Below, one piece after another: positions 46,454-55,736 of a stretch of DNA of 64,000 bases. Numbering within the stretch: the stretch's first letter is position 1; each line of letters starts with the position of its first letter. The notes below the pieces were generated by a model that worked only from the letters and a program-made list of their open reading frames with translations, was not told where the DNA came from and did not search any database. Source of the stretch: Rickettsiales bacterium (GTDB lineage: Bacteria; Pseudomonadota; Alphaproteobacteria; Rickettsiales; JAJNBL01); the NCBI GenBank assembly GCA_021156175.1, contig JAJNBL010000002.1:1-64000 (forward strand), in the 5' to 3' direction. A program made the translations under genes and the position numbers.

Positions 46454-46961
46454 AGGGTTGATCCGGTAAAAGGGTGTACAGTATGTTAGAAATCCCATGA
46501 ATCAGTGGATAAAGCGCCACTGTTAACAGCCACTGAAGTGCAACGATATCTGGCACTACAAATTCTTGCATAAACACCATCATGACGGCCCATTTCAGGA
46601 GCGCAACACCAAAGGAGAACACAAGGAAGACTACCCAAATAATAACAAAAGGCTCTTTCATGAAAAGCCTGCGTTGCGTGATCAGGACCATCCAGAAAAT
46701 CAGGTTTATAAACGCAGAAATCCCGATAGGAAAGCCCAAGAAAATATCTTGAAGTACCCCGAGAAGAAATACAAACCAATGCGGCATCATATCCGGACGA
46801 TAAATCGTCCAATAATAAATGACAATGATATCCACCAGAGGAATAAAATGCGATATAACGGGAATGTGCAGGGGGACAAATCCTAACACCACAAGGGATA
46901 CGGCAAGCAGCTTTGGCGCAAGATATCGCGAGGATGTATCAAGGGAAGCCCAAATGCTCAT
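46440..46961 (-). CDS. mreD: Rod shape-determining protein MreD
   Basis: Inner-membrane protein of 173 aa with five or six helices, matching MreD: FVPLHIPVISHFIPLVDIIV, PHWFVFLLGVLQDIFLGFPI then GISAF, and a C-terminal helix pair. MreD works with MreC and MreB in rod-shape synthesis. In most bacteria mreB and mreC lie directly upstream; here the upstream neighbour is a DUF1467 gene 48 bp away, so mreBC must lie elsewhere or be absent. Confidence 0.9.
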   Translation of the reverse strand: MSIWASLDTSSRYLAPKLLAVSLVVLGFVPLHIPVISHFIPLVDIIVIYYWTIYRPDMMPHWFVFLLGVLQDIFLGFPIGISAFINLIFWMVLITQRRLFMKEPFVIIWVVFLVFSFGVALLKWAVMMVFMQEFVVPDIVALQWLLTVALYPLIHGISNILYTLLPDQPYGNA

Positions 46962-47009
46962 AATTGGAAGCCGCTTACGTCTATAAAGTTACGATATTTG
47001 AAGGATAAG

Positions 47010-47285
47010 TTACCCGCCTACCTCGGGCACACTTTGGGAGGATTTTTCATGGAAGTCAAGCATATCCAAATACCCATGTGCCATAAGATAAAAAAACAGC
47101 CCCGTTAGGGCGAATGCTAGCAGTGTCGTAACCGCAGCCTTAAGAAGTAAACTCGGATTTTCAGGTGCACTCGACGCGTGACCCTTATCAGGATCCGGAG
47201 CAATCCGCACACCTACCGGCAAGATCATAAAAAAAATGATCCACCACACCATCGACAAGGTGACAAAAAATCCTACCACGGACAT
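47010..47285 (-). CDS. DUF1467 family membrane protein
   Basis: Small protein of 91 aa with two membrane helices (about 5-25 and 50-70). The family signature WWIIFFMILPVGVRI is followed by a short polar loop with a Pro/Asp motif. DUF1467 proteins are common in alphaproteobacteria and often lie near proline-tRNA ligase or lipoprotein export genes; no function is known. First gene of the mreD-mrdA-rodA run or separate; spacing to mreD is 48 bp. Confidence 0.88.
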   Translation of the reverse strand: MSVVGFFVTLSMVWWIIFFMILPVGVRIAPDPDKGHASSAPENPSLLLKAAVTTLLAFALTGLFFYLMAHGYLDMLDFHEKSSQSVPEVGG

Positions 47286-47372
47286 GGAATTACCTTAAAT
47301 TGGACAAAATATCTGAGCGAGACTTCTATAACTTAAGAATTTTTAACGTATAGCTAAATAATTCAAGATACT

Positions 47373-47388
47373 GTATCTTTAAAGATAC
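47373..47388. promoter_or_regulatory. Perfect 16-bp palindrome, candidate operator
   Basis: GTATCTTTAAAGATAC is a perfect palindrome 20 bp before the ATG of the EamA exporter, in the 123-bp gap to the divergent DUF1467 gene. A further half site (AAGATAC at 47367-47373) precedes it. It could bind a dimeric regulator; no regulator gene is next to it. Confidence 0.4.
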
Positions 47389-47408
47389 TACAGAAACGTA
47401 CGGTTATC

Positions 47409-48320
47409 ATGACAGAACCCGGCATCCGGCACAAGTTTTTTAAACGCGCCGAAGCAACCTTCCTTGGTGCCTTCGCACCGTTTGCCTGGGCTGCGATGCC
47501 GTTACTCGTGCTTTCATTACCTGGCATTCCTGCTTTTGCGATGACGGCCATCGTGTTTTCGCTCGCATCACTGATAGGCATTGTCATCTGGATTGTCAGC
47601 AAACAAAATCTTTCCTACCTCCTGAAACTCCCCTTAAGCTTCTGGTTATTAGGTATCTGGGGAATTTTTGGATTTCATTTTTGCTATTTTCTGATGCTTC
47701 GTCTCGCGCCACCCGCAGAAGGATTTCTCATCTGTAATATCTGGCAAGTATTGCTGCTGTTTATGTCTTCGTACTTGCTCAAAGAACGCATCCACAGCTA
47801 CCACATTATCGGCGCAATATTGGGTTTTTCCGGCGTTCTAGTGATTGCATTTAAAGACGGACTCATTGTCCCTTCCAGCGATCACCTCATTGGCTATGCA
47901 CTCTCATTAACCGGAGCTTTTATCTGGGCAAGCTATTCCGCGCTCAGCCACAAATTCCAGCATGTTCCATCCAATGCCGTCATTGGCTATTTTCCCATAG
48001 TCGCAATACTCTCGCTTGTATGCCACTTCTTGCTCGAAGATAGCTTCACTCTTCCCAAGGATGCTTTCTCATGGCAAGTGTTTTTCGCGATTGCCATTGG
48101 TCCCGGTAGTTTTGCATTCTTAGCGTGGGATCATGGCATTAAACATGGCGATATCCGATTACTCAGTATCCTTTCTTACATCGAGCCCCTACTTGCGGTC
48201 GGGTTACTTGTTTTGTTTAGCTTCTCTGTATTTAGCTGGCACATTGCGCTCGCCTCGTGTTTAATCGTCGGAGGATCCCTCATTGGATCATTTGGCATGA
48301 TACGAGCCGCAAAGAAATAG
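47409..48320 (+). CDS. EamA/DMT-family exporter
   Basis: Drug/metabolite transporter of 303 aa with ten membrane helices in two EamA repeats (about 15-140 and 155-295). The shape and motifs (FLLKER-like SSYLLKERIHSYHIIGAILG, ALSLTGAFIWASYSALSHK) are close to YddG-like aromatic amino acid exporters, but substrates in this family cannot be assigned from sequence. A palindrome lies in its promoter region. Ends 15 bp before ribD. Confidence 0.88.
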   Translation: MTEPGIRHKFFKRAEATFLGAFAPFAWAAMPLLVLSLPGIPAFAMTAIVFSLASLIGIVIWIVSKQNLSYLLKLPLSFWLLGIWGIFGFHFCYFLMLRLAPPAEGFLICNIWQVLLLFMSSYLLKERIHSYHIIGAILGFSGVLVIAFKDGLIVPSSDHLIGYALSLTGAFIWASYSALSHKFQHVPSNAVIGYFPIVAILSLVCHFLLEDSFTLPKDAFSWQVFFAIAIGPGSFAFLAWDHGIKHGDIRLLSILSYIEPLLAVGLLVLFSFSVFSWHIALASCLIVGGSLIGSFGMIRAAKK

Positions 48321-48335
48321 ATATTGTTACGAACC

Positions 48336-49463
48336 ATGGCCAGCATTTCACAAAAGACAGTCGATATCGCATTTATGCAGCACGCGCTCGCACTCTCACA
48401 GCGCGGATTGGGTACGACTTTCCCGAATCCTTCTGTTGGCTGTGTGATTGTGAAAAATGGCCATGTCATCGGAAGAGGCCACACTCAACCAGGCGGTCGC
48501 CCACATGCTGAAACCGTAGCACTCGCGCAAGCGAGCATAGAAGCCGAGGGCGCAACGGTCTACGTCACGCTCGAGCCTTGTTGCCACCATGGCGTCACGC
48601 CTCCGTGCACAGAGGCATTGATCAACGCCAACGTAAAACGTGTTGTGATTGCGATGCAAGACCCGAACAACAAAGTGTCCGGCAAAGGTATCCACGCATT
48701 AAAAGAAGCGGGCATTGCGGTTGAAATGGGAATCTGTGAAGCAGAAGCGCGTTACCTTCAAGAAGGATTCCTCCGTGTTCACACCAAAGGCCGCCCATTG
48801 GTAACACTCAAACTCGCAACGAGCCTTGATGGTTATATTGCCACGGCAACCGGGGAAAGTCAGTGGATTACGTCTGATGCTGCGCGCCGTCATGCGCATC
48901 TCTTACGTTCGGAGTATGATGCAATTATGGTAGGGGCCGGCACGGTACGCAAAGACAATCCTTCACTCGATTGCCGCTTACCTGGCCTGGAAACTCGCAG
49001 TCCTATTCGCGTTGTTGTTTCGAATAGATCGGAACTGGCGTTTGATACAAAACTAGCGCAAACCGCTTCTGCACACCCCACTTGGGTGGTTGGCACAACT
49101 CCTCCTGCCACCGCACATCCCTCTGTGATTTATATCACGGCGCAAGTGAAGGGTGAGCAAACGTCCTTGCCTGACGTCCTTAAACTCCTTGCTGAACGTG
49201 GGATCACGCGCTTGCTAGTGGAAGGCGGCAGCCAGCTTGCTGGCAATTTACTCGAAGAAAATCTGGTTGATCGGATTATCTGGTACCATGCGCCACTATT
49301 ACTTGGCGGAGGAAGCCTATCTGCAATCGCATCACTTGGTATAACGAAACTCGTAGAAGCACCGCGTTTCATCCGCAAAGAATACCTCTCTTTAGGCCAA
49401 GATACAGTGGGAGTATACGTTACTAACCCTTGCGCGTCATCAACGCCCATGGGGAATAAGTAA
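48336..49463 (+). CDS. ribD: Riboflavin synthesis deaminase/reductase
   Basis: Bifunctional enzyme of 375 aa for steps two and three of riboflavin synthesis. N-terminal deaminase with Zn site HAETVAL and PCCHHGVTPPC; C-terminal reductase with LKLATSLDGYIATATGES, MVGAGTVRKDNPSLDCR and LLVEGGSQLAGNLL. Start ATG 48336 fits the family; TTG 48324 is possible. No FMN riboswitch upstream; the gene follows the exporter closely. Its last 41 bp overlap, tail to tail, the 3' end of the glycosyltransferase gene. Confidence 0.96.
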   Translation: MASISQKTVDIAFMQHALALSQRGLGTTFPNPSVGCVIVKNGHVIGRGHTQPGGRPHAETVALAQASIEAEGATVYVTLEPCCHHGVTPPCTEALINANVKRVVIAMQDPNNKVSGKGIHALKEAGIAVEMGICEAEARYLQEGFLRVHTKGRPLVTLKLATSLDGYIATATGESQWITSDAARRHAHLLRSEYDAIMVGAGTVRKDNPSLDCRLPGLETRSPIRVVVSNRSELAFDTKLAQTASAHPTWVVGTTPPATAHPSVIYITAQVKGEQTSLPDVLKLLAERGITRLLVEGGSQLAGNLLEENLVDRIIWYHAPLLLGGGSLSAIASLGITKLVEAPRFIRKEYLSLGQDTVGVYVTNPCASSTPMGNK

Positions 49464-50397
49464 ACGTTCCAAGCAGCTTCAACATCGAGACATTCCGCTG
49501 TTTTTGAATCCGTTGACGCTCCCTCCATATCAGTGGTAATCCCTTGATTCCATCCATCAGCGCACGAAATGCCACAGCACCTTGTCCCTTTATCACTGCA
49601 CGCAGCAGAAATAGACATTGCAACATCACATGGATTGGCAAGAGCGGCCAAAACAAGAGCGGCGGCATATTTTTGATAAAACACCAAAACCGGTTACGCA
49701 TCCCGTGATACAGCGTAAAATCGCCGGTACTGCCCGTTCCCTGCCCAATATGCTCAACGATCGCATCACTCACCTGGATGCAACGCTCACCCAAAAGCCG
49801 CAAGCGGAACGCAAGATCCACATCTTCGCAATAACAGAAGAACCGCTCATCAAATCCGCCCACACGCGCAAATGTATCCCGTCGGTAAAGCGCTGCCGCG
49901 GCACAGGGCGCAAAGACGTCTCCTGTCGCAAGATTCGTCACCGGCTGTTTATAATAACTGCGCGCAGGGATTCCGAGGATATGATACATATCCCCCGCCC
50001 CATCGAGTTGCGCAGGGTTCTGCGCATCAATTTGCACCGAACCAAACATCGTCACCTCCGGAAAGGCATTGGTCGCCGCGACTAACTTTTCAAGCCAATT
50101 GGGCTTCGGAAACGCATCCGGATTTAAGGTCGCAATCCACGTACCGCACGCTTCTTGAGCGGCACGGTTATTCCCACCCGCAAATCCTAAATTCTCTTGG
50201 CTTTTAATGAGATGAAATCCGTTGGGAAAGGCCGAATTCAGTGTTACGGGCAGCGCTTCAATGGAGCCATCCGTTGAAGCATTATCCACCAGCCACACGT
50301 CAAAATCCCGGAAACGTTGCTGAGCAAGCGTCTCTAGGCAGCGCGCTAAGTGCTTACCTGCGTTGTAATTAACAATAATCACTGAAATCTGGGGCAT
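49423..50397 (-). CDS. Glycosyltransferase family 2 protein
   Basis: Inverting GT-A glycosyltransferase of 324 aa, WbbL/rhamnosyltransferase-like: SVIIVNYNAGKHLARCLETL, DNASTDGSIEAL, NLGFAGGNNRAAQ, the metal-site LNPDAFP and a late CEDVDLAFRLRLLGER. The C-terminal part (about 235-320) is amphipathic and could touch the membrane. It probably adds a sugar to a surface glycan, like the enzymes at 27-30 kb. Its end overlaps ribD by 41 bp. Confidence 0.88.
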   Translation of the reverse strand: MPQISVIIVNYNAGKHLARCLETLAQQRFRDFDVWLVDNASTDGSIEALPVTLNSAFPNGFHLIKSQENLGFAGGNNRAAQEACGTWIATLNPDAFPKPNWLEKLVAATNAFPEVTMFGSVQIDAQNPAQLDGAGDMYHILGIPARSYYKQPVTNLATGDVFAPCAAAALYRRDTFARVGGFDERFFCYCEDVDLAFRLRLLGERCIQVSDAIVEHIGQGTGSTGDFTLYHGMRNRFWCFIKNMPPLLFWPLLPIHVMLQCLFLLRAVIKGQGAVAFRALMDGIKGLPLIWRERQRIQKQRNVSMLKLLGTFTYSPWALMTRKG

Positions 50398-50433
50398 GTA
50401 AAAGCCCTTGGTTTAAAAGAGTCAACACGAGTC

Positions 50434-50560
50434 TAGAGCGTTTTTGCTTTAGTTCTATACAAGGCATCCGAGACGAGTACTGCGTAAGCGTAGCCAACCT
50501 ACGTGCGCAAGCGCGAGTCCGATGGATAACGACGTATAGAGCTAAATGAAAAATGCTCTA
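50434..50560. repeat. Intergenic imperfect palindrome, copy C (127 bp)
   Basis: TAGAGCGTTTTTGCTTTAGT then TCTATAC (50434 on) pairs with GTATAGAGCTAAATGAAAAA then TGCTCTA (to 50560), with ATCC/GGAT, CGAG...GAGTCCG and TGCG/CGCA inside and a centre ACTGCGTAAGCGTAGCC/ACCTACGTGCGCAAGC. The last three bases are the stop codon (TAG) of pyrF. Located between pyrF and the glycosyltransferase gene, both on the minus strand. Confidence 0.8.
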
Positions 50561-51277
50561 AGCTGCTATTTCTTTACGGATACTATCAGCAGATGCCGCA
50601 GGATTTTCCGCTTTCGTGATCGGCCGTCCAACTACGATGAAATCCGCACCGCATCTCACCGCTTCCGCAGGAGTCGTAAAGCGCTTCTGATCCTCGCCAT
50701 CCGTACCAGCCGGGCGAATCCCAGGTACTACAACCTTGAAACCATCGCCGCACTGTTTTTTAATTTCCGCCACTTCATACGAAGGCGATACCACCCCATC
50801 AAGCCCTGCATCTTTCGCCAAACGCGCAAGCTGGAGGATGTGGTCCGCAATCGGCGCAATCACGCCCGTATCACGCAAATCTTGTGTATCCAGACTGGTC
50901 AGCGCCGTAACCCCCACAATCAGTGGACGTTTCTTACCCAGCCGCCATGCTGCTTCTTCCGCCGCATCAACGGCTGATTTCATCATCGCAAGGCCGCCAC
51001 TGGCATGAATCGTGATCATAAATACATCGGTATGCTTGATCGCAGAACGAATCCCACCCGCAACGGTATTCGGAATATCATGGAGTTTGAGATCCAGGAA
51101 AATCGGAATTCTCTTTTCAGAAAGCCGATTAACCCCATCCGGCCCATTCGCCACAAAGAATTCAAGGCCAAGCTTAATGGCATCCACATGCCCCTGCAGC
51201 TGATCGGCTAAATGCAGGGCTTTCTCGACATCATGGGTATCGATGGCGCAAATAATTTGATGCTTAGGAGTAATCAT
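50558..51277 (-). CDS. pyrF: Orotidine 5'-phosphate decarboxylase
   Basis: Decarboxylates OMP to UMP, last step of pyrimidine synthesis. About 239 aa, TIM barrel. Active-site LDLKLHDIPNTV (K-x-x-D) and the phosphate loop VPGIRPAG and FIVVGRPIT are intact. Start ATG 51277 (MITPKHQIICAID) suits the family; a GTG 30 bp earlier would add residues. The stop codon is part of palindrome copy C. Confidence 0.96.
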   Translation of the reverse strand: MITPKHQIICAIDTHDVEKALHLADQLQGHVDAIKLGLEFFVANGPDGVNRLSEKRIPIFLDLKLHDIPNTVAGGIRSAIKHTDVFMITIHASGGLAMMKSAVDAAEEAAWRLGKKRPLIVGVTALTSLDTQDLRDTGVIAPIADHILQLARLAKDAGLDGVVSPSYEVAEIKKQCGDGFKVVVPGIRPAGTDGEDQKRFTTPAEAVRCGADFIVVGRPITKAENPAASADSIRKEIAA

Positions 51278-51399
51278 AAAGGCTCTATGTTTGTTTGAGT
51301 TATGCACAAGCGGAAGGCAGTCTAACCAGTTTTTAGTTTACAGGCAATATTTATGCGCGTACAACTTCGGAACAACCTATAATACAGCAGGCAGTGGCT

Positions 51400-52083
51400 A
51401 TGCCAGAGATTATTCTCTCCCTTGAACATATCGAAAAATCCTTCCACCAGGGCAGCGAAACGCTAACCGTACTGGCAGATGTCTCGCTCTCGATCGCCAA
51501 AGGGGAGATGGTCGCACTTGTCGGACAATCCGGCACAGGTAAATCAACCTTGCTTCAAATCGCGGGCTTACTCGATAGCCCCACCTCTGGAAAAATCACC
51601 ATTAACGGCACGGATTGCTCTCAAGCGAACGACTCCAAACGCACCCGGATTCGCAAAAATTCCCTTGGATTTGTTTATCAGTTCCACCATTTGCTACCGG
51701 AATTCTCAGCACTCGAAAATGTGATGATGCCGCTCTTGATCGATAAGCAACCGCACAAAGAGGCAGCAGCCACCGCGGAAGAGATGCTAGAGAAACTGGG
51801 ATTGGCAAACCGCCTCACCCACCGCCCTTCGGAACTCTCAGGGGGAGAACAACAACGCGTTGCCATTGCACGGGCGTTAGTACATCGCCCTCAATTACTG
51901 CTTGCCGATGAACCTACCGGCAACTTGGATCCTGCGACATCTAATACGGTATTTTCTGTGTTAGTCGATGCGGTGAAATCGCTAGAGCTTTCAGCATTTA
52001 TCGTTACCCACAACCCAGAGCTTGCAAGAAAGATGGATCGGGTGGTATCTTTAAAAGAAGGCAAACTTACTATACAATCTTAA
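51400..52083 (+). CDS. lolD: ABC transporter ATPase, LolD type
   Basis: ATPase of 227 aa. Walker A GQSGTGKST (Lys48), Q-loop VYQFHHLLPEFSALENVMMP (the LolD-typical HLLPEF), signature LSGGEQQRVAIARALVHRPQ and Walker B LLLADEPTGNLD. LolCDE moves lipoproteins out of the inner membrane. lolC/lolE normally lies directly upstream; here neither is beside it, so partners must be elsewhere, or the protein may serve another MacB/FtsE-type system. ATG 51400 is preferred to GTG 51394. Confidence 0.87.
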   Translation: MPEIILSLEHIEKSFHQGSETLTVLADVSLSIAKGEMVALVGQSGTGKSTLLQIAGLLDSPTSGKITINGTDCSQANDSKRTRIRKNSLGFVYQFHHLLPEFSALENVMMPLLIDKQPHKEAAATAEEMLEKLGLANRLTHRPSELSGGEQQRVAIARALVHRPQLLLADEPTGNLDPATSNTVFSVLVDAVKSLELSAFIVTHNPELARKMDRVVSLKEGKLTIQS

Positions 52084-52107
52084 CGATCTCAAGCGGGAGT
52101 TTTTTCT

Positions 52108-52431
52108 ATGAATCCCTGGATATATCTCACCTTTGCCGGACTGTTTGAAGTTTGCTGGGCGATTGGGCTTAAATATACCGAAGGTCTAACGAAACCTATC
52201 CCAACACTATTTACCTTAACTACGCTTGCCATCAGCATGTACTTACTTGCCAAAGCCGCACATACACTTCCTATTGGCACTGCTTATGCTGTTTGGGTAG
52301 GAATTGGTGCCTTCGGCGCAGCCGTCTTGGGCATCGCACTCTTCCATGAGCCAGCAACCCCTCTGCGCCTGCTGTTCCTTGGATTGCTAATTATTGCCAT
52401 TATTGGCCTGAAAATGACATCCAATGCCTAG
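52108..52431 (+). CDS. gdx: SMR-family exporter, guanidinium (Gdx/SugE) type
   Basis: Small multidrug resistance protein of 107 aa with four membrane helices, acting as a dual-topology dimer. The essential Glu in AGLFEVCWAIGLKYTEG (E14) and the WVGIGAFGAAVLGI segment match the Gdx/SugE branch, which exports guanidinium with proton antiport, rather than EmrE. I saw no guanidine riboswitch in the short upstream gap (25 bp after lolD), so it may be read with lolD. Convergent with alaS. Confidence 0.88.
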   Translation: MNPWIYLTFAGLFEVCWAIGLKYTEGLTKPIPTLFTLTTLAISMYLLAKAAHTLPIGTAYAVWVGIGAFGAAVLGIALFHEPATPLRLLFLGLLIIAIIGLKMTSNA

Positions 52432-52445
52432 AGCTTTCTGAAGAT

Positions 52446-55079
52446 TTAAGCTGCCTGAACAAGGCTGTCTCTGACTGCACTCACCGCTTCCGCTGCCTTG
52501 CTTCCATCCGGACCTCCCGCTTGTGCAAAATTAGGCTTTCCGCCACCGCCTTGTCCACCGGTTGCGCTTGCTGCAATACGTACCAAATCTGGCGCATTGA
52601 ACCGATCCGTCAAATCATCCGTCACCGCAACGATTATCGAAGCTTTGCCTTCAAAGCTCGCCGCTGCCACGATTATTCCGGACTCCACCTGTTTCTTCAA
52701 ATCTTCGGCAACTTCGCGCAAATCTTTCGGCGGGATACCTTCAAACGTCTGGCCGATAAACTCGAACCCGTTAATGTTCTCTTTCTGAACACCCGCCGCT
52801 CCACCACCCATCGCAGCGGATTTACGCGCATCGGAAAGCGCTTTCTCAAGCTGTTTGCGCTCATCCAACAACCCTGCAATACGTTCGGGCAAAGCATCCG
52901 GAGTGGTTTTGAGTTGCCCCGCAAGCGCGGAAAGTAACCGTTCTTTTTGACTTAAATAGGCAAATGCTTCTTGGCCAGTAAGCGCCTCAATCCGGCGAAT
53001 TCCGGCTGCAACAGCCCCTTCAGAAACAATCTTAAACAGCGCGATATCGCCGGTTCGTTCGACATGTGTCCCGCCGCACAGCTCAACGGAATAATTTGCG
53101 CCCATATCGACCACGCGCACTTCTTCGCCATATTTCTCACCAAAAAGCGCAAGCGCACCGTGGCCAATCGCCTCATCTGGTGACATCAAGCGCGTACCTA
53201 CTGGCGTGTTTTTGCGGATAAGCGCGTTGACTTCGCTTTCAATTGTCTCGATTTCTTCTTCTGAAATCGCTTTTGGATGACTGATATCAAAGCGCAGGCG
53301 CTCTTGGGCTACTAATGACCCTTTCTGCGTCACATGATCACCCAACACCTTACGCAGCACGGCGTGTAGCAAGTGGGTTGCCGAGTGGTTGCTCCGGATT
53401 TTATCCCGACGCGCGGTATCCACAACAGCCGCTACTTCCTGGCCCACTTCCGCTTTGCCTTTTACCACCGTTCCCTGGTGGATATGGAGTTTGCCGAGGA
53501 TTTTGCGTGTATCAGAAATTGCAATCTCCAGTCCCGCGGTTTTCAATGTCCCACGATCCCCTTCCTGACCACCCGATTCGCCATAAAATGGCGTCTGGTT
53601 AAGCACGACTGAAATCGTCTCACCCGCAGATGCCGAAGGCACTGTGTTGCCATCGCGCACTAATGCAACGATTCGCCCTTTGGCCTCCGTGCAGGCATAA
53701 CCTAGGAATTCCGTTGCACCATGTGTGTTATCAATATCAAACCAGACCTCATCGGTCGCTTTCTCGCCTGAACCTTTCCATGCCGCTTTCGCTCGAGTCT
53801 TCTGTTCTTTCATGGCAGCATCGAAGCCGACTTGGTCTACACCAATATTGCGCGCACGCAAAATATCCATCGTGAGATCGATCGGGAAACCATAGGTGTC
53901 GTAAAGCTTAAATGCCGTCTCACCCTGTAATACACCACCAGAAGACATCGCACCTGTTTCTGCTTCAAGCAACTTTAAACCACGTCCCAGAGTATCTTTA
54001 AACCGCTCTTCTTCGAGCTTCAACATCTCCGTAATCAGTGCTTTCGCGCGGGTGAGCTCAGGATACGCCTGCCCCATTTGCTCAACTAATGCTGGCACCA
54101 AACGGTACATTAACGGGTCTTTACAACCCAATTGATGTGCATGACGCATCGCGCGACGCATGATACGTCTAAGTACATAACCACGGCCTTCATTGCTTGG
54201 CATCACGCCGTCAGCAAGAAGGAAACAGCTTGACCGCAGATGGTCTGCGATTACGCGGTGCGAGGTAAGATGCGCCGGATCGTTATTCTGGGAGGCATCT
54301 TTTGAGGCTTCAATCAAGTTCCGGAAAAGATCGATATCGTAGTTATCATGGACGCCCTGCAACACGGCAGAAATACGCTCCAATCCCATGCCGGTATCAA
54401 TCGAAGGCTTCGGCAGGCTAATGCGCTTATCCGGTGTTACCTGCTCATATTGCATGAATACGAGGTTCCAGATTTCAATATAACGGTCACCGTCTTGTTC
54501 AGGTGTACCCGGCAATCCGCCTGGAATTTTATCGCCATGATCAAAGAAGATCTCGGAACACGGACCGCACGGACCCGTATCGCCCATCGCCCAGAAATTA
54601 TCGTTGGTAGCAATGCGCAAGATTCGGCTCTCCGGTAATCCCGCGATTTTTTTCCACAAGGCAAATGCCTCATCATCCGTGTGATAAACGGTCGTATAAA
54701 GCTTATCCTTAGGAAGCCCCATCTCTTTGGTTAGGAATTCCCAGGCAAAAAGGATGGCGTCTTCTTTAAAATAATCCCCAAACGAAAAGTTCCCCAACAT
54801 CTCAAAAAACGTGTGGTGACGGGCGGTGTAGCCCACATTGTCGAGGTCATTATGCTTTCCACCCGCACGAACGCATTTTTGGCTGCTGACCGCGCGGACA
54901 TAAGGACGGCTTTCTGCGCCCGTAAAGACGTTTTTAAACGGCACCATCCCAGCATTCACAAACATAAGCGTTGGGTCGTTATGCGGCACAAGCGGTGCGG
55001 AAGCCACGACTTCATGAGTATTTTTGCCAAAATACTGGAGAAATGCTTCGCGGATGTGGTTTACGCTGTGTACGGCCAT
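52446..55079 (-). CDS. alaS: Alanyl-tRNA synthetase
   Basis: 877 aa, normal length. Class II catalytic domain at the N terminus ([47 protein letters not shown]), editing domain with its zinc/active-site motifs [11 protein letters not shown] (near residue 566) and [10 protein letters not shown] (near 668), and the C-terminal Gly-rich C-Ala domain ([12 protein letters not shown]). Full and intact. Divergent from fur with 150 bp between them. Confidence 0.98.
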   Translation of the reverse strand: MAVHSVNHIREAFLQYFGKNTHEVVASAPLVPHNDPTLMFVNAGMVPFKNVFTGAESRPYVRAVSSQKCVRAGGKHNDLDNVGYTARHHTFFEMLGNFSFGDYFKEDAILFAWEFLTKEMGLPKDKLYTTVYHTDDEAFALWKKIAGLPESRILRIATNDNFWAMGDTGPCGPCSEIFFDHGDKIPGGLPGTPEQDGDRYIEIWNLVFMQYEQVTPDKRISLPKPSIDTGMGLERISAVLQGVHDNYDIDLFRNLIEASKDASQNNDPAHLTSHRVIADHLRSSCFLLADGVMPSNEGRGYVLRRIMRRAMRHAHQLGCKDPLMYRLVPALVEQMGQAYPELTRAKALITEMLKLEEERFKDTLGRGLKLLEAETGAMSSGGVLQGETAFKLYDTYGFPIDLTMDILRARNIGVDQVGFDAAMKEQKTRAKAAWKGSGEKATDEVWFDIDNTHGATEFLGYACTEAKGRIVALVRDGNTVPSASAGETISVVLNQTPFYGESGGQEGDRGTLKTAGLEIAISDTRKILGKLHIHQGTVVKGKAEVGQEVAAVVDTARRDKIRSNHSATHLLHAVLRKVLGDHVTQKGSLVAQERLRFDISHPKAISEEEIETIESEVNALIRKNTPVGTRLMSPDEAIGHGALALFGEKYGEEVRVVDMGANYSVELCGGTHVERTGDIALFKIVSEGAVAAGIRRIEALTGQEAFAYLSQKERLLSALAGQLKTTPDALPERIAGLLDERKQLEKALSDARKSAAMGGGAAGVQKENINGFEFIGQTFEGIPPKDLREVAEDLKKQVESGIIVAAASFEGKASIIVAVTDDLTDRFNAPDLVRIAASATGGQGGGGKPNFAQAGGPDGSKAAEAVSAVRDSLVQAA

Positions 55080-55173
55080 GGCTTTGCTCTTATTATTCCT
55101 TTTAGGTGGACGTTGGGTATAACATATTTACGGTACTTCCGAAAGTATAGATTTATGGGTTGCGTTTTGATAA

Positions 55174-55212
55174 CTCAAAGGGTAGTGTGCCTTGATTATT
55201 AGGCACTTTGAG
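55174..55212. promoter_or_regulatory. Hairpin in the fur upstream region
   Basis: CTCAAAG...GTGCCT-TGATTATT-AGGCAC-TTTGAG: a perfect 6-bp inner stem with an outer stem, ending 18 bp before the fur ATG. Could be a leader hairpin of fur or an operator in the alaS-fur divergent region. No U-run follows, so not a terminator. Confidence 0.45.
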
Positions 55213-55230
55213 ATCGTTAGAATCACTTCT

Positions 55231-55647
55231 ATGCACAAATCGCTCGAACAGCTTTGCGAAGAAAAACACCTCAAGATGACGGACCAGCGCCGCGTCGTCG
55301 CGCGCGTCATTGATAGTGCGCAAGACCATCCGGATGTGGAAGAAGTCTATCGTCGCGCTTCGGCGATTGATCCGAAAATCAGCATTGCGACCGTCTATCG
55401 GACGGTACGGATTTTTGAAGAACATGGGATTGTCGAGAAACATGATTTCGGCGAAGGCAAAGCGCGCTATGAAAGCGTGACAGAAGAACATCATGACCAT
55501 CTCATTGATATCCGCACCGGCAAAGTGATTGAGTTCGTGAATAAAGAAATCGAAGCATTGCAAGAACGCGTCGCACGGGAATTAGGTTATAAACTGATTG
55601 ACCACCGGCTGGAGCTTTACGGCGTACCGCTTAAAGACAGCGAATAA
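55231..55647 (+). CDS. fur: Fur-family metal regulator
   Basis: Dimeric repressor of 138 aa. N-terminal winged helix (LKMTDQRRVVARVIDSAQDH, ISIATVYRTVRIFEEHGIV) and metal site HHDHLIDIRTGKVIEF. The Cys-x-x-Cys of enterobacterial Fur is missing after HHDHLI, as in many alphaproteobacterial Fur/Mur proteins, so it could sense Mn or Fe. Start ATG 55231; the frame is open upstream, but MHKSLEQLCEEK matches the family start. No iron genes in this window. Confidence 0.92.
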   Translation: MHKSLEQLCEEKHLKMTDQRRVVARVIDSAQDHPDVEEVYRRASAIDPKISIATVYRTVRIFEEHGIVEKHDFGEGKARYESVTEEHHDHLIDIRTGKVIEFVNKEIEALQERVARELGYKLIDHRLELYGVPLKDSE

Positions 55648-55671
55648 CAATCTGAATCCCTCACCCACCAA

Positions 55672-55700
55672 TTGCTTTCCGACAAACAATTTATTATTAT
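55672..55700 (+). promoter_or_regulatory. Candidate sigma-70 promoter for ftsB
   Basis: -35 TTGCTT at 55672-55677, a 17-bp spacer and -10 TATTAT at 55695-55700, with an AT-rich surround, 36 bp before the ftsB start at 55737. Spacing is ideal; -35 matches 4 of 6. Confidence 0.4.
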
Positions 55701-55736
55701 AGTGGGAGCAATGTAACAATGGGCATTAAGTAGCAC

